A DNA stretch of 56,459 nucleotides from Prevotella sp. UBA2711 (GTDB lineage: Bacteria > Bacteroidota > Bacteroidia > Bacteroidales > Bacteroidaceae). A program made the translations under genes and the position numbers. This document shows, one piece after another, positions 35,283 through 43,439 of this stretch. Within the stretch, counting starts at the first letter, position 1. Each line of letters starts with the position of its first letter. Location of the stretch: assembly GCA_002354095.1 (NCBI GenBank), contig DEKX01000045.1:1-56459 (forward strand), written 5' to 3'. The notes under the pieces are model-generated. The model worked only from the letters and a program-made list of their open reading frames with translations, ran no database searches and had not been told where the DNA came from.

Positions 35283-37370
35283 ATGAAATACTTTTCAATT
35301 GAAACTGTTGTAAATGCCTATAAGGGATTTCAAGATTGCATGACAAACAAGTCGTGGGGATATTTAGCCATATTAAAAGGATGCAAAAATAGCATTTGTC
35401 CCTCTGTTCCATTCGAGGTGGATATGGATATGGTTTCAAATTTCCTTGAAAACATCTTCAGTCTTTCACAAACAAAGAAAAGATATGAAAGTGGACGTAC
35501 CTTATATGTTGTATTCTCCAACAAATGGGATCATTACTTCAACTATCAGGGTAAATACTCTCCGAACCTTTTTGATATAATTGTTTGGGCGTATCGCAGA
35601 AAGGCATTTAACGATGATATCACCAAGGAAAAACTATTCCAACTCTTTTCTGATGAGTTTAATATTCCTATTGGTGTAATTTCAGGCTGTTTTAATATAG
35701 AGTCCAAAGAAATTCTATTTGATAACACATTATATTCCGAGTCCGACTTAAAGACAAAGCTGAATCAAATCGGAGTAAATGTTTTAAGTAATAATATCGA
35801 TGCCAAGAAAGCGAGTGTTGTTGCTTCTCCTGGTGAAATTAGTAGAGGCCCCTTTGTACAAACGTTATATGCAGGATTGGATATAACGGACTATGTCTTA
35901 ATTTTACAGTCTGATTACTATTCGCTTTATGGAAAAAAGAAAGATATTTCATACAATGATAATGAGGATACCAAAATCCTTCAGCAAATCTTCTATGGTG
36001 CTCCTGGAACAGGAAAAAGTCATAAGATAAAGGATAATGTGGACGTAAAGGTGGCAGACGAAAAGAATTTGGTATTCCGTACAACCTTTCATCCAGACAG
36101 CGACTACTCGACATTTGTGGGGGCATACAAACCTACTACGACAAAGAGGGCTGTACGTAATGTGGCTGGCGACATAGTTAAAGATACGAACAAACAAGAG
36201 GTCTATGAAGATTGCATCACCTATTCGTTCATTCCCCAAGCCTTCCTACAAGCCTACGTGGCAGCGTGGAATAATCCTGACGACAAAGTGTTCCTTGTCA
36301 TCGAGGAAATCAACCGAGGTAACTGCGCACAGATATTCGGAGACCTGTTTCAACTGCTTGACAGAGACGGCGATGGGGTATCGGAATACCCGATTATGGC
36401 AGACAAAGACATTGCCAAATACCTGAATGGCAATGACGAGGAAGAACTGCCTGTGCTGACTAACAAAGACGGCATCAAAGACGGCAAGCTGCGCCTGCCC
36501 AAGAACCTATACATCTGGGCCACGATGAACACCAGCGACCAAAGCCTGTTTCCTATCGACTCCGCCTTTAAGCGCCGCTGGGACTGGGTGTATATGCCTA
36601 TTGCTGACGCAAAGAAAAACTACGTCATTGAGATTGACAACGACCAATACGACTGGTGGAGCTTCCTGGAGGCAATCAACGCTATTATAGAAAGCACCAT
36701 CCATTCGGAAGACAAGAAATTAGGCTACTTCTTTGCAAAAGCCAAAGACGGCAGAATCACCGTAGAGACATTCGTTAGCAAGGTCATCTTCTATCTGTGG
36801 AACGACGTCTTCAAGGACAACGAGACAAACCACAAAGCGTTCAAGGACAACGATGGAGAACTGCTGCCTTTCCGTAAGTTCTTCAACCACGACGGAACGG
36901 TTGACACCAACATGGTCATCAAATTCCTACAAGACCTGGAGGTCTTTCCTTTTGAACATTCGGATGATGGCACGATGGTAGTATCCGACACCACGCCCAA
37001 TACAAAACGTCAGCGGGATAAGTCGAGATACCGCGTGAACGGCACAGACAACCTGAACAAAGCCCAAATGACTCGTGAGGCGTTCAGACTATACATTGAG
37101 GCTCACCCTGATGCAGACGCACAGACAATAGCACAGGCATGGAACGGATTGGGGCTGAAGGACTATGTGCAACATCTGGTAGAGACCGAAGCGGAATTCA
37201 ATGCTCGCACCAAAGACTCCACCGACACCAACAAGAGAGCAACGGAGTTTGAACTCTCTAATGGCGAGAAGATATACCTTTCGACACAGTTTGGCATCGG
37301 GAACATTGGCAAGTTTATGGATGCCGTGAACAATGCCGGATGGAATATTAGGATAGAGAACCAAGACTGA
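35283..37370 (+). CDS. McrB-like AAA+ GTPase (restriction motor subunit, LlaJI R1-like)
   Basis: A 695-residue protein. Residues 1-~225 form a variable N-terminal region, likely the DNA-recognition domain. The AAA+ motor follows: Walker A GAPGTGKS (239-246), Walker B LVIEEINRGN (Glu341/Glu342, with the McrB-type INRGN), and MNTSDQSLFPIDSAFKRRW from 415, equivalent to the NTxD and arginine-finger region of McrB. Such proteins form hexamers that use GTP to translocate DNA and activate the partner nuclease. GC content changes sharply inside the gene: the 60 bases from 35641 contain 17 G/C, the 60 from 36481 contain 36. The partner gene starts 6 nt downstream. Confidence 0.88.
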   Translation: MKYFSIETVVNAYKGFQDCMTNKSWGYLAILKGCKNSICPSVPFEVDMDMVSNFLENIFSLSQTKKRYESGRTLYVVFSNKWDHYFNYQGKYSPNLFDIIVWAYRRKAFNDDITKEKLFQLFSDEFNIPIGVISGCFNIESKEILFDNTLYSESDLKTKLNQIGVNVLSNNIDAKKASVVASPGEISRGPFVQTLYAGLDITDYVLILQSDYYSLYGKKKDISYNDNEDTKILQQIFYGAPGTGKSHKIKDNVDVKVADEKNLVFRTTFHPDSDYSTFVGAYKPTTTKRAVRNVAGDIVKDTNKQEVYEDCITYSFIPQAFLQAYVAAWNNPDDKVFLVIEEINRGNCAQIFGDLFQLLDRDGDGVSEYPIMADKDIAKYLNGNDEEELPVLTNKDGIKDGKLRLPKNLYIWATMNTSDQSLFPIDSAFKRRWDWVYMPIADAKKNYVIEIDNDQYDWWSFLEAINAIIESTIHSEDKKLGYFFAKAKDGRITVETFVSKVIFYLWNDVFKDNETNHKAFKDNDGELLPFRKFFNHDGTVDTNMVIKFLQDLEVFPFEHSDDGTMVVSDTTPNTKRQRDKSRYRVNGTDNLNKAQMTREAFRLYIEAHPDADAQTIAQAWNGLGLKDYVQHLVETEAEFNARTKDSTDTNKRATEFELSNGEKIYLSTQFGIGNIGKFMDAVNNAGWNIRIENQD

Positions 37371-37376
37371 CGAAGA

Positions 37377-39674
37377 ATGAAGGTCCTGATAGAAGGATAT
37401 TACTACGACCCTGCTGTCTTAGAGCGTGAGCAGGTGACGGACGGACTGATAGAGTATCACCGGCGCCCGAGCGACGGTTTCGTGTGTTACAACTATGTCG
37501 GTCATGTCTATTCTCCCATGCTGAAGGACTACATTTTCTTCCTACCCAAGGTGGTACTGGAGGAAAAAGGTACGGAGGGCGTTGACGACGATAGGGTTTT
37601 TGGCGAGAAACCCGAGGACATCATCTGCGTGAGCGACAAAGATGGCAAGATGAATGCTACGCAGCGCGGTTTTGTATGCGAACTGGCAGTATGGGTGTAC
37701 CGCGCACTGATGATTTACCGTGAGACCCACCCCGACCAGAACATCCTGTTGGAGCGTAACATCGCACAGATAGGCAACCGACGGCAACGGCTGAGCGACA
37801 CGCTACTGGACATCATTCTGGAACTGATACGTTTCAATCGGGAAAACCATGACTACGTACTGTTTGTGCTGAAGAGCATCCACTCAGGCTATAACAAAAT
37901 CAACTGGAGAAGAACCATTGCCCACTCGCAAGCCATCGTGCAAGATGGAGTGCCTGTCTATCTGCGCCCTGTCAACAAGAAAAAGCAAGTCAACTTCGAC
38001 GAAGAACTGTTCATCATCTACTTCTCTATACTGAACTACATCTCAAACCACTACGGATTCCGCGTTAATATCAATATGGGGTTCGAGTTGATAACGGGTT
38101 CCAAGTTCAGGCATTACCTTGACGGATATGGGCGAGTGCGTATGCGTCAGATACGATACAAATACTTCTCCGACAAGGCATTGCGCCTATGGGAACTTTG
38201 CTACGCCTTCTTCGACAAGTCGCACGCCATCAATGTGCGTGACGATCAGAAAGAATACTTGCTGGCGCAGAACTTCAATATCGTCTTTGAGGCCATCATC
38301 GACGAACTGGTGGGGAGCAAGGACATTCCATCGGGACTTAAGGAACAGAAAGACGGTAAACGGGTGGACCACATATACACCTTTGCCGACCTGGTGTACC
38401 CCGGTGCCATGCAGAAGCAGGTGCAAAAGGAGATATATTATATAGGTGACAGCAAATACTACAAGATAGGTTCGACTGTAGGTGACGAATCAGTGTACAA
38501 ACAGTACACCTATGCTAGAAATGTGATTCAGTGGAACCTTGACCTCTTCCTCTCAGGCGATGAAGCGAAGAAACAGAAGGATAATCCCAAGAACATCTGG
38601 CTGCGCGACGAGACAACCGAAGGCTACAACATCATCCCCAATTTCTTTATATCTGCTTTCGTTGACAAGACGCTGAGTTTCGAGAACGATAATCTGAAGA
38701 AACGCGAAACGGTATTCAACGCCCGACAGTTTGAGAACCGCCTGTTTGACAGAGACACATTGATAATCACTCACTACGATGTGAATTTCCTCTACGTTCT
38801 TTCGCTATATGCCCGCAACAATGCCTTCTCCAAGGCATTATGGAAGGTGCAGGTCAGGGAGTTGTTCCGCAAAAACATACAGGAAGAACTTAATAGCAGT
38901 TATTCGTTTTACGCTATCACAGCTCGTGAAGGGGTCAATGCTGAACAGTTTATGCAGCAGAACTTCCAGCAACTTCTGGGCAAGGTTTATACCCCTTACG
39001 GAGAAACAGGAAGTCAGGAATACTATTCGGTAGCCCTGGACAATAGGGAGCGCTACGCAAATGAGAACGAGAGGACGCTATCACTATTGGCACCCTATTT
39101 CTATATGGCGGAATGTCCCATTGGCACCAATCCTGAGTCGGTGCTTCCCAAAGTGGAGCAACAAGCAAAGGGGCTGGTGGTTCCGGCATCGCTACTTACG
39201 CTACACTATGTGCAGCGCTATCTGACGGACAACTTCCTCATAGGTTGCTACAAGGACGATGCACAGCTGAATTGGATAATGGGTGCCAACGACAAGGGAA
39301 CAAACCTGTATAACGTAAGAATATACACTAAGGGGATGAAGCGTGCAGGGACGATGAAGCGCAGTCAACTGGAACAAGGTGGCATCAAGTTTGTTATCCT
39401 CTACCGAATTGGTGAAGACTATAAGAACGAATACCGCGTGTTCCATGTACACCACCATGCGGTGATGTCTGAAGAACGTATGCGTCAGGCCCTTTATCCG
39501 ACCCCACAGGGCAACTACTTCTGTTTCGTATTCGACGAAGAAGTCGCTATCAGCCCAGACATCAATTTGACAAAGATACTGGCAGAATATCGATTGGACA
39601 CTGAAAACGAATTTGAGGAAGGTACGCCTATTGTTATAAAGGGCGAAAAACTCATTCTGTATCAATCCCGATAG
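37377..39674 (+). CDS. LlaJI-family / McrC-type restriction nuclease subunit
   Basis: A 765-residue protein following the McrB-like gene by 6 nt. The ~250 N-terminal residues are mixed alpha/beta, followed by a PD-(D/E)xK-like core: VDHIYTFAD near 320 and IGDSKYYK with Asp358 and Lys360. The C-terminal half is long and not recognised; it may contain the coupling or DNA-contact region. Overall pattern and position fit R2 of LlaJI or McrC, the subunit that cleaves DNA when driven by the McrB-like motor. Composition is GC-richer than the upstream genes. A separate promoter follows at 39778. Confidence 0.75.
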   Translation: MKVLIEGYYYDPAVLEREQVTDGLIEYHRRPSDGFVCYNYVGHVYSPMLKDYIFFLPKVVLEEKGTEGVDDDRVFGEKPEDIICVSDKDGKMNATQRGFVCELAVWVYRALMIYRETHPDQNILLERNIAQIGNRRQRLSDTLLDIILELIRFNRENHDYVLFVLKSIHSGYNKINWRRTIAHSQAIVQDGVPVYLRPVNKKKQVNFDEELFIIYFSILNYISNHYGFRVNINMGFELITGSKFRHYLDGYGRVRMRQIRYKYFSDKALRLWELCYAFFDKSHAINVRDDQKEYLLAQNFNIVFEAIIDELVGSKDIPSGLKEQKDGKRVDHIYTFADLVYPGAMQKQVQKEIYYIGDSKYYKIGSTVGDESVYKQYTYARNVIQWNLDLFLSGDEAKKQKDNPKNIWLRDETTEGYNIIPNFFISAFVDKTLSFENDNLKKRETVFNARQFENRLFDRDTLIITHYDVNFLYVLSLYARNNAFSKALWKVQVRELFRKNIQEELNSSYSFYAITAREGVNAEQFMQQNFQQLLGKVYTPYGETGSQEYYSVALDNRERYANENERTLSLLAPYFYMAECPIGTNPESVLPKVEQQAKGLVVPASLLTLHYVQRYLTDNFLIGCYKDDAQLNWIMGANDKGTNLYNVRIYTKGMKRAGTMKRSQLEQGGIKFVILYRIGEDYKNEYRVFHVHHHAVMSEERMRQALYPTPQGNYFCFVFDEEVAISPDINLTKILAEYRLDTENEFEEGTPIVIKGEKLILYQSR

Positions 39675-39777
39675 ATAGTGCTTTATGACTGACTCTTGCT
39701 ATGAATGGTTTCTGTTGGAAAAGATACTCGCTAACAAGAAGATTTTTCGTTTAGTCGCTCGTCTTGAGAAAATTTTG

Positions 39778-39785
39778 TATCTTTG
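39778..39785 (+). promoter_or_regulatory. -7 element of the RhuM-Fic / Vsr unit
   Basis: TATCTTTG, 21 bp before the RhuM-Fic start at 39807, in the 132-bp gap after the nuclease gene. The -33 box is not clear. Confidence 0.55.
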
Positions 39786-39806
39786 TGGCGGTGAAACGAA
39801 AGATTT

Positions 39807-40778
39807 ATGAATGAGCAGAATAAAATAGTTATCTACCAGACGGAGGATGGGCAGACACAGATAGATGTCCGCATGGAGAATGAGACGGTGTGGCTTTCAA
39901 CCAACCAAATGGCGTTGTTGTTTAATAGGGAAGAGTCGAATATCCGGCGGCATATCATCAATGTCTTTAAGGAAGGGGAATTGCCAAAGGATAATAACGT
40001 GCATTTTTTACACGTTAATGGGGTAAAGAAACTTGTTCCTTTCTACACACTTGATGTCATTATCTCTGTTGGATACCGTGTGAAGAGTAAGCGGGGCGTG
40101 CAGTTCCGCCAGTGGGCTAACAGGGTTTTGAAGGAGTATCTTGTGAAAGGGTATGCCGTCAACGAGCGGTTGCGCCATGAGCAGATAGGGGAATTGCGTC
40201 AACTGGTGGATGTGCTTGGCAGAACCGTACAGAGCCAGCCACTACTTCACTCTGTAGAGAACGAAGCCCTGTTTGAAGTGGTCACCGACTATGCCTATGC
40301 GCTCGATACGCTTGACAACTACGACTATGAACGGCTGACTATCGACAAGACGACGAAGGAGGAACCTTTCCATGCCACCTACGAAAATGCTATGGAGGAG
40401 ATTCGTCGCCTGCGTGAAAAATTTGGTGGATCTGCCCTGTTTGGCAATGAGAAGGATGAGTCGTTCAAGAGCAGTATCGGGCAGATATACCAGACTTTTG
40501 GAGGTGAGGAACTCTACCCCAGTGTGGAGGAGAAGGCGTCCATGCTGCTCTATCTTGTCACGAAGAATCATTCGTTCAGCGATGGGAACAAGCGAATCGC
40601 TGCCACCCTGTTCCTTTGGTTCCTGAACAACAATGGCATCCTGTATAATCACGACCATACGAAACGCATTGCTGATAATACTCTTGTCGCCCTGACATTG
40701 ATGATAGCGGAGAGCAGGACGGAAGAAAAAGACGTGATGGTGAAGGTGGTGGTGAACCTTATCAATAAGAATAACTGA
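39807..40778 (+). CDS. RhuM-Fic/Doc fusion protein
   Basis: A 323-residue protein. Residues 1-~130 are a RhuM-type domain (VGYRVKSKRGVQFRQWANRVLKEYL), closely related to the protein at 4289-5311. The C-terminal ~140 residues are a Fic/Doc fold with HSFSDGNKRIA at 255-265. The central Asp-Gly-Asn and the Lys in NKR are Doc-like, so it could be a kinase-type or AMPylating Fic enzyme; no inhibitory (S/T)xxxE(G/N) helix is obvious. Fic proteins with RhuM domains are frequent beside restriction systems and may act as a backup toxin or modify a host target. Vsr follows after 20 nt. Confidence 0.85.
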   Translation: MNEQNKIVIYQTEDGQTQIDVRMENETVWLSTNQMALLFNREESNIRRHIINVFKEGELPKDNNVHFLHVNGVKKLVPFYTLDVIISVGYRVKSKRGVQFRQWANRVLKEYLVKGYAVNERLRHEQIGELRQLVDVLGRTVQSQPLLHSVENEALFEVVTDYAYALDTLDNYDYERLTIDKTTKEEPFHATYENAMEEIRRLREKFGGSALFGNEKDESFKSSIGQIYQTFGGEELYPSVEEKASMLLYLVTKNHSFSDGNKRIAATLFLWFLNNNGILYNHDHTKRIADNTLVALTLMIAESRTEEKDVMVKVVVNLINKNN

Positions 40779-40798
40779 AGGGATTAATCGAAAGATTT

Positions 40799-41341
40799 AT
40801 GGACCACTTAACTACGCAACAACGGCACAAGAATATGGCGGCTATTCGGTCGAAGGATACGAAGCCGGAGATGATTGTGCGGCGGGGGCTGTGGAGTAGG
40901 GGATTCCGTTACCGTCTGAATCATAGGGGATTACCTGGGCATCCTGACTTGGTTCTGAGGAAATATCGTACGTGTATTTTTGTGAATGGGTGTTTTTGGC
41001 ATGGGCACAAGTTGAGCATAGCGCAAAATGAGGAATTAGTAATGAGTAATGAGAAATGCTGTTGCAAGATTCCGAAGTCGAATCGGGAGTTTTGGGTGGA
41101 GAAAATCAGGAGGAATAAGGAACGGGATCGTGAGGAGCAGCGACAGTTGGCTAAAATGGGGTGGCACTGCATTACGGTATGGGAGTGTGAGCTGAAGCCT
41201 GCGAAGCGGGAAGAAACGCTGGAATCCTTAGCATTCACGCTGAACCATATTTTTCTACAGGACAGGAGGAATAAAATAGATGATGGAAGGAGTGAAATAG
41301 AAGAATCCACTCAAATGCCAGTGGCGGCAGAGGAAAAATGA
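40799..41341 (+). CDS. vsr: Very short patch repair (Vsr) endonuclease with in-frame insertion
   Basis: A 180-residue protein (the family is usually ~140-150). It retains the catalytic Asp in GLPGHPDLVL and the catalytic His in NGCFWHGH, plus SNREFWVEKIRRNKERD and ITVWECELK. Vsr nicks next to T:G mismatches that arise by deamination of 5-methylcytosine, so it matches the two m5C methyltransferases upstream. After HGHK, where the zinc loop normally continues with a Cys and ~8 residues to PKSN, about 13 extra residues are inserted (underlying DNA ~41015-41055, with three AATGAG copies). The C-terminus also carries a ~25-residue acidic extension. Activity is uncertain. Confidence 0.85.
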   Translation: MDHLTTQQRHKNMAAIRSKDTKPEMIVRRGLWSRGFRYRLNHRGLPGHPDLVLRKYRTCIFVNGCFWHGHKLSIAQNEELVMSNEKCCCKIPKSNREFWVEKIRRNKERDREEQRQLAKMGWHCITVWECELKPAKREETLESLAFTLNHIFLQDRRNKIDDGRSEIEESTQMPVAAEEK

Positions 41342-41391
41342 TAGCTTAAAAATTCGTTTTTCTCTGAGAAAATGTGTACCTTCGCAGCCAA

Positions 41392-42132
41392 ATGAAATTG
41401 ACAAAGAATAAATATTTGCTGGGATTTGCCGGAACGGTGGTGCTGCTGGCACTCGTAAAGGCTGTTTTCCCAGAAGTGGCTGAGCCCAGAATACCCCAAC
41501 AGGCTGCCTCTGAAAGCCAACAGATCATCGCTAATAGCCAACCCCCAAAAGCTGATAGCCAACACCCCATTTTCGATGGAAAGAAGCATCGCATTCGCGG
41601 GGTGAATAACTACAGGGAGTGTTTCCCCGATAGTCAGGCGGCTCAGATTGTGGCTGCCGAACAATGGGGAGTGCGCCCAGTGAAGAATCGTGAGGATGCC
41701 GAGAAGCGAAAGAAGGAACTGGTGTATGTGGGGGCTAATCCTTACTATCACGTTGACCCGCTCTATAGTTCGATACCTTATTTGGTGCCACGTGCTGCCA
41801 TCCTGCTGGAAGATATCGGCAGGGCGTTCTATGATAGTCTATACGTGAAGGGTGTTCCCTTGAATCAATTCATTGTGACGAGTGTGCTCCGGTCGGAGGC
41901 TGACGTAGTAAAACTGCGCCGAAGAAATGGCAATGCAACGGAGCGCAGTTGTCATCTCTTCGGTACAACTTTTGATATTTGCTATAATCGGTATCATGCT
42001 GTCACTCAACCCGTTCGCGACGATACGCTAAAGTGGGTGTTAAGCGAAGTGCTGCGTGATATGCGCGAGCAAGGACGTTGCTATATCAAGTATGAAGTGA
42101 AGCAAGGTTGCTTCCACATGACCGTTCGTTAA
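41392..42132 (+). CDS. DUF5715-like secreted/anchored protein (peptidase M15-like)
   Basis: About 246 residues from ATG 41392; an upstream in-frame ATG at 41374 lies across a TACCTTCG promoter-like element and is rejected. The N-terminus (LGFAGTVVLLALVKAV) is a signal anchor. A Ser/Gln/Pro-rich linker (~35-60) follows. The C-terminal domain has NQFIVTSVLRSEADV and SCHLFGTTFDI, resembling the conserved core of DUF5715 proteins, which look like D,D-/L,D-carboxypeptidase relatives; HLFGTTFDI would carry a metal-binding His and Asp. Probable role in the cell wall. Its stop overlaps the thrC stop by convergent 4-bp overlap. Confidence 0.65.
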   Translation: MKLTKNKYLLGFAGTVVLLALVKAVFPEVAEPRIPQQAASESQQIIANSQPPKADSQHPIFDGKKHRIRGVNNYRECFPDSQAAQIVAAEQWGVRPVKNREDAEKRKKELVYVGANPYYHVDPLYSSIPYLVPRAAILLEDIGRAFYDSLYVKGVPLNQFIVTSVLRSEADVVKLRRRNGNATERSCHLFGTTFDICYNRYHAVTQPVRDDTLKWVLSEVLRDMREQGRCYIKYEVKQGCFHMTVR

Positions 42133-43439
42133 CGGCTCATGAGGAAGCGCTTGAAGTCCTTGAAATCCTTCGTCATTTCTACACTCTGCTTCTGACCCTT
42201 CATGAAGGCTGCCAAGCGTTCGGGTATCTCGATATCGGCACCGATGATGCTATCAACCGTCTCCTTGAACTTGGCAGGGTGGGCTGTCTCGCAGAACACA
42301 CCGACTTCACCGTCTTTCAACCCTTCTTGCAGGGCGCGATAGCCGCAGGCACCGTGCGGGTCGAGGATGTAGCCCGTCTCGTTGTAGCACTGACGCATGG
42401 TTTCGCGAATCTGCTCGTCACTATATGTAGCACCGCTGATCAGGCTGCTGATGCGCTCGTGACTCTTGCCATAGAGGTCGTAGATACGTGCAAAGTTAGA
42501 GGGGTCGCCCACATCCATAGCATTAGCCAGTGTCTGAACGGAAGCCTTGGGTTCGTACTTACCCGTTTGCAGATATTTGTAGAAGATATCGTTGGCATTA
42601 TTGGCGGCTATAAACCGATGAATAGGCAGTCCCATCTCGTGGCCAAACAAAGCCGAACAGATGTTGCCGAAATTGCCGCTGGGGACACACATCACCAGTC
42701 GGTCGGCTTTTCCGAGTGCCTTCATACGGGCATAGGCATTGAAATAGTAGAATGCCTGGGGCAGGAAACGTGCCACATTGATGCTGTTAGCCGAAGTCAA
42801 CTTCATGTGCTCGTTCAGTTCTGCATCCATGAAAGCCGATTTCACCAATGCCTGACAATCGTCGAACACACCATCCACCTCGATGGCTGTGATGTTCTTG
42901 CCGAGGGTGGTAAACTGGCTCTCCTGAATCTTGCTGACCTTTCCTTTGGGATAGAGCACATAGACATGAATGCCGTCAACACCCAGGAATCCGTTGGCAA
43001 CAGCTGAACCCGTGTCGCCAGAGGTGGCTACGAGCACGTTGACCAATTTTTTCTGAGTATTCTGAGTTTTCAGGATAAAATACTGCAACAGACGTGCCAT
43101 GAAGCGTGCACCCACATCCTTGAAGGCGAGGGTAGGACCGTGGAATAGTTCCAGCGTGTAGATATTATCCTTCACCTTGACTACAGGGCAGTCGAACGAG
43201 AGCGTGTCATAGACTATCTTCTTCAGCGCATCGGCTTCTACATCCTCACCGAAGAAAGCATCGGCTACGGTATAGGCTATCTCTTGGAACGACTTGGTTT
43301 CGATGGTATCGAAAAATTCCTTGGGCAGCGGTTTGATACGCTCAGGCATGTAGAGTCCGCGATCTTCTGCCAGTCCTTTGACTACTGCTTTCTGCAGGTC
43401 TGCGATGGGAGCTTTCCCATTGGTACTATAGTATTTCAT
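42129..43439 (-). CDS. thrC: Threonine synthase
   Basis: A 436-residue fold-type II PLP enzyme of normal length. The PLP lysine is Lys107 in GPTLAFKDVGARFMA, and the phosphate-binding loop is TSGDTGSAVANGF. It converts O-phosphohomoserine to threonine, the last step of the pathway. It is the third gene of thrA-apgM-thrC, and its start overlaps the apgM stop by ATGA. It converges with the DUF5715-like gene with overlapping stop codons. Confidence 0.93.
   Translation of the reverse strand: MKYYSTNGKAPIADLQKAVVKGLAEDRGLYMPERIKPLPKEFFDTIETKSFQEIAYTVADAFFGEDVEADALKKIVYDTLSFDCPVVKVKDNIYTLELFHGPTLAFKDVGARFMARLLQYFILKTQNTQKKLVNVLVATSGDTGSAVANGFLGVDGIHVYVLYPKGKVSKIQESQFTTLGKNITAIEVDGVFDDCQALVKSAFMDAELNEHMKLTSANSINVARFLPQAFYYFNAYARMKALGKADRLVMCVPSGNFGNICSALFGHEMGLPIHRFIAANNANDIFYKYLQTGKYEPKASVQTLANAMDVGDPSNFARIYDLYGKSHERISSLISGATYSDEQIRETMRQCYNETGYILDPHGACGYRALQEGLKDGEVGVFCETAHPAKFKETVDSIIGADIEIPERLAAFMKGQKQSVEMTKDFKDFKRFLMSR

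Noticed and set aside
29158..41341. Assignment of the defence island to an intact integrative element
   Set aside because: No integrase, relaxase or transposase, and no clear attachment-site duplication could be found by eye.
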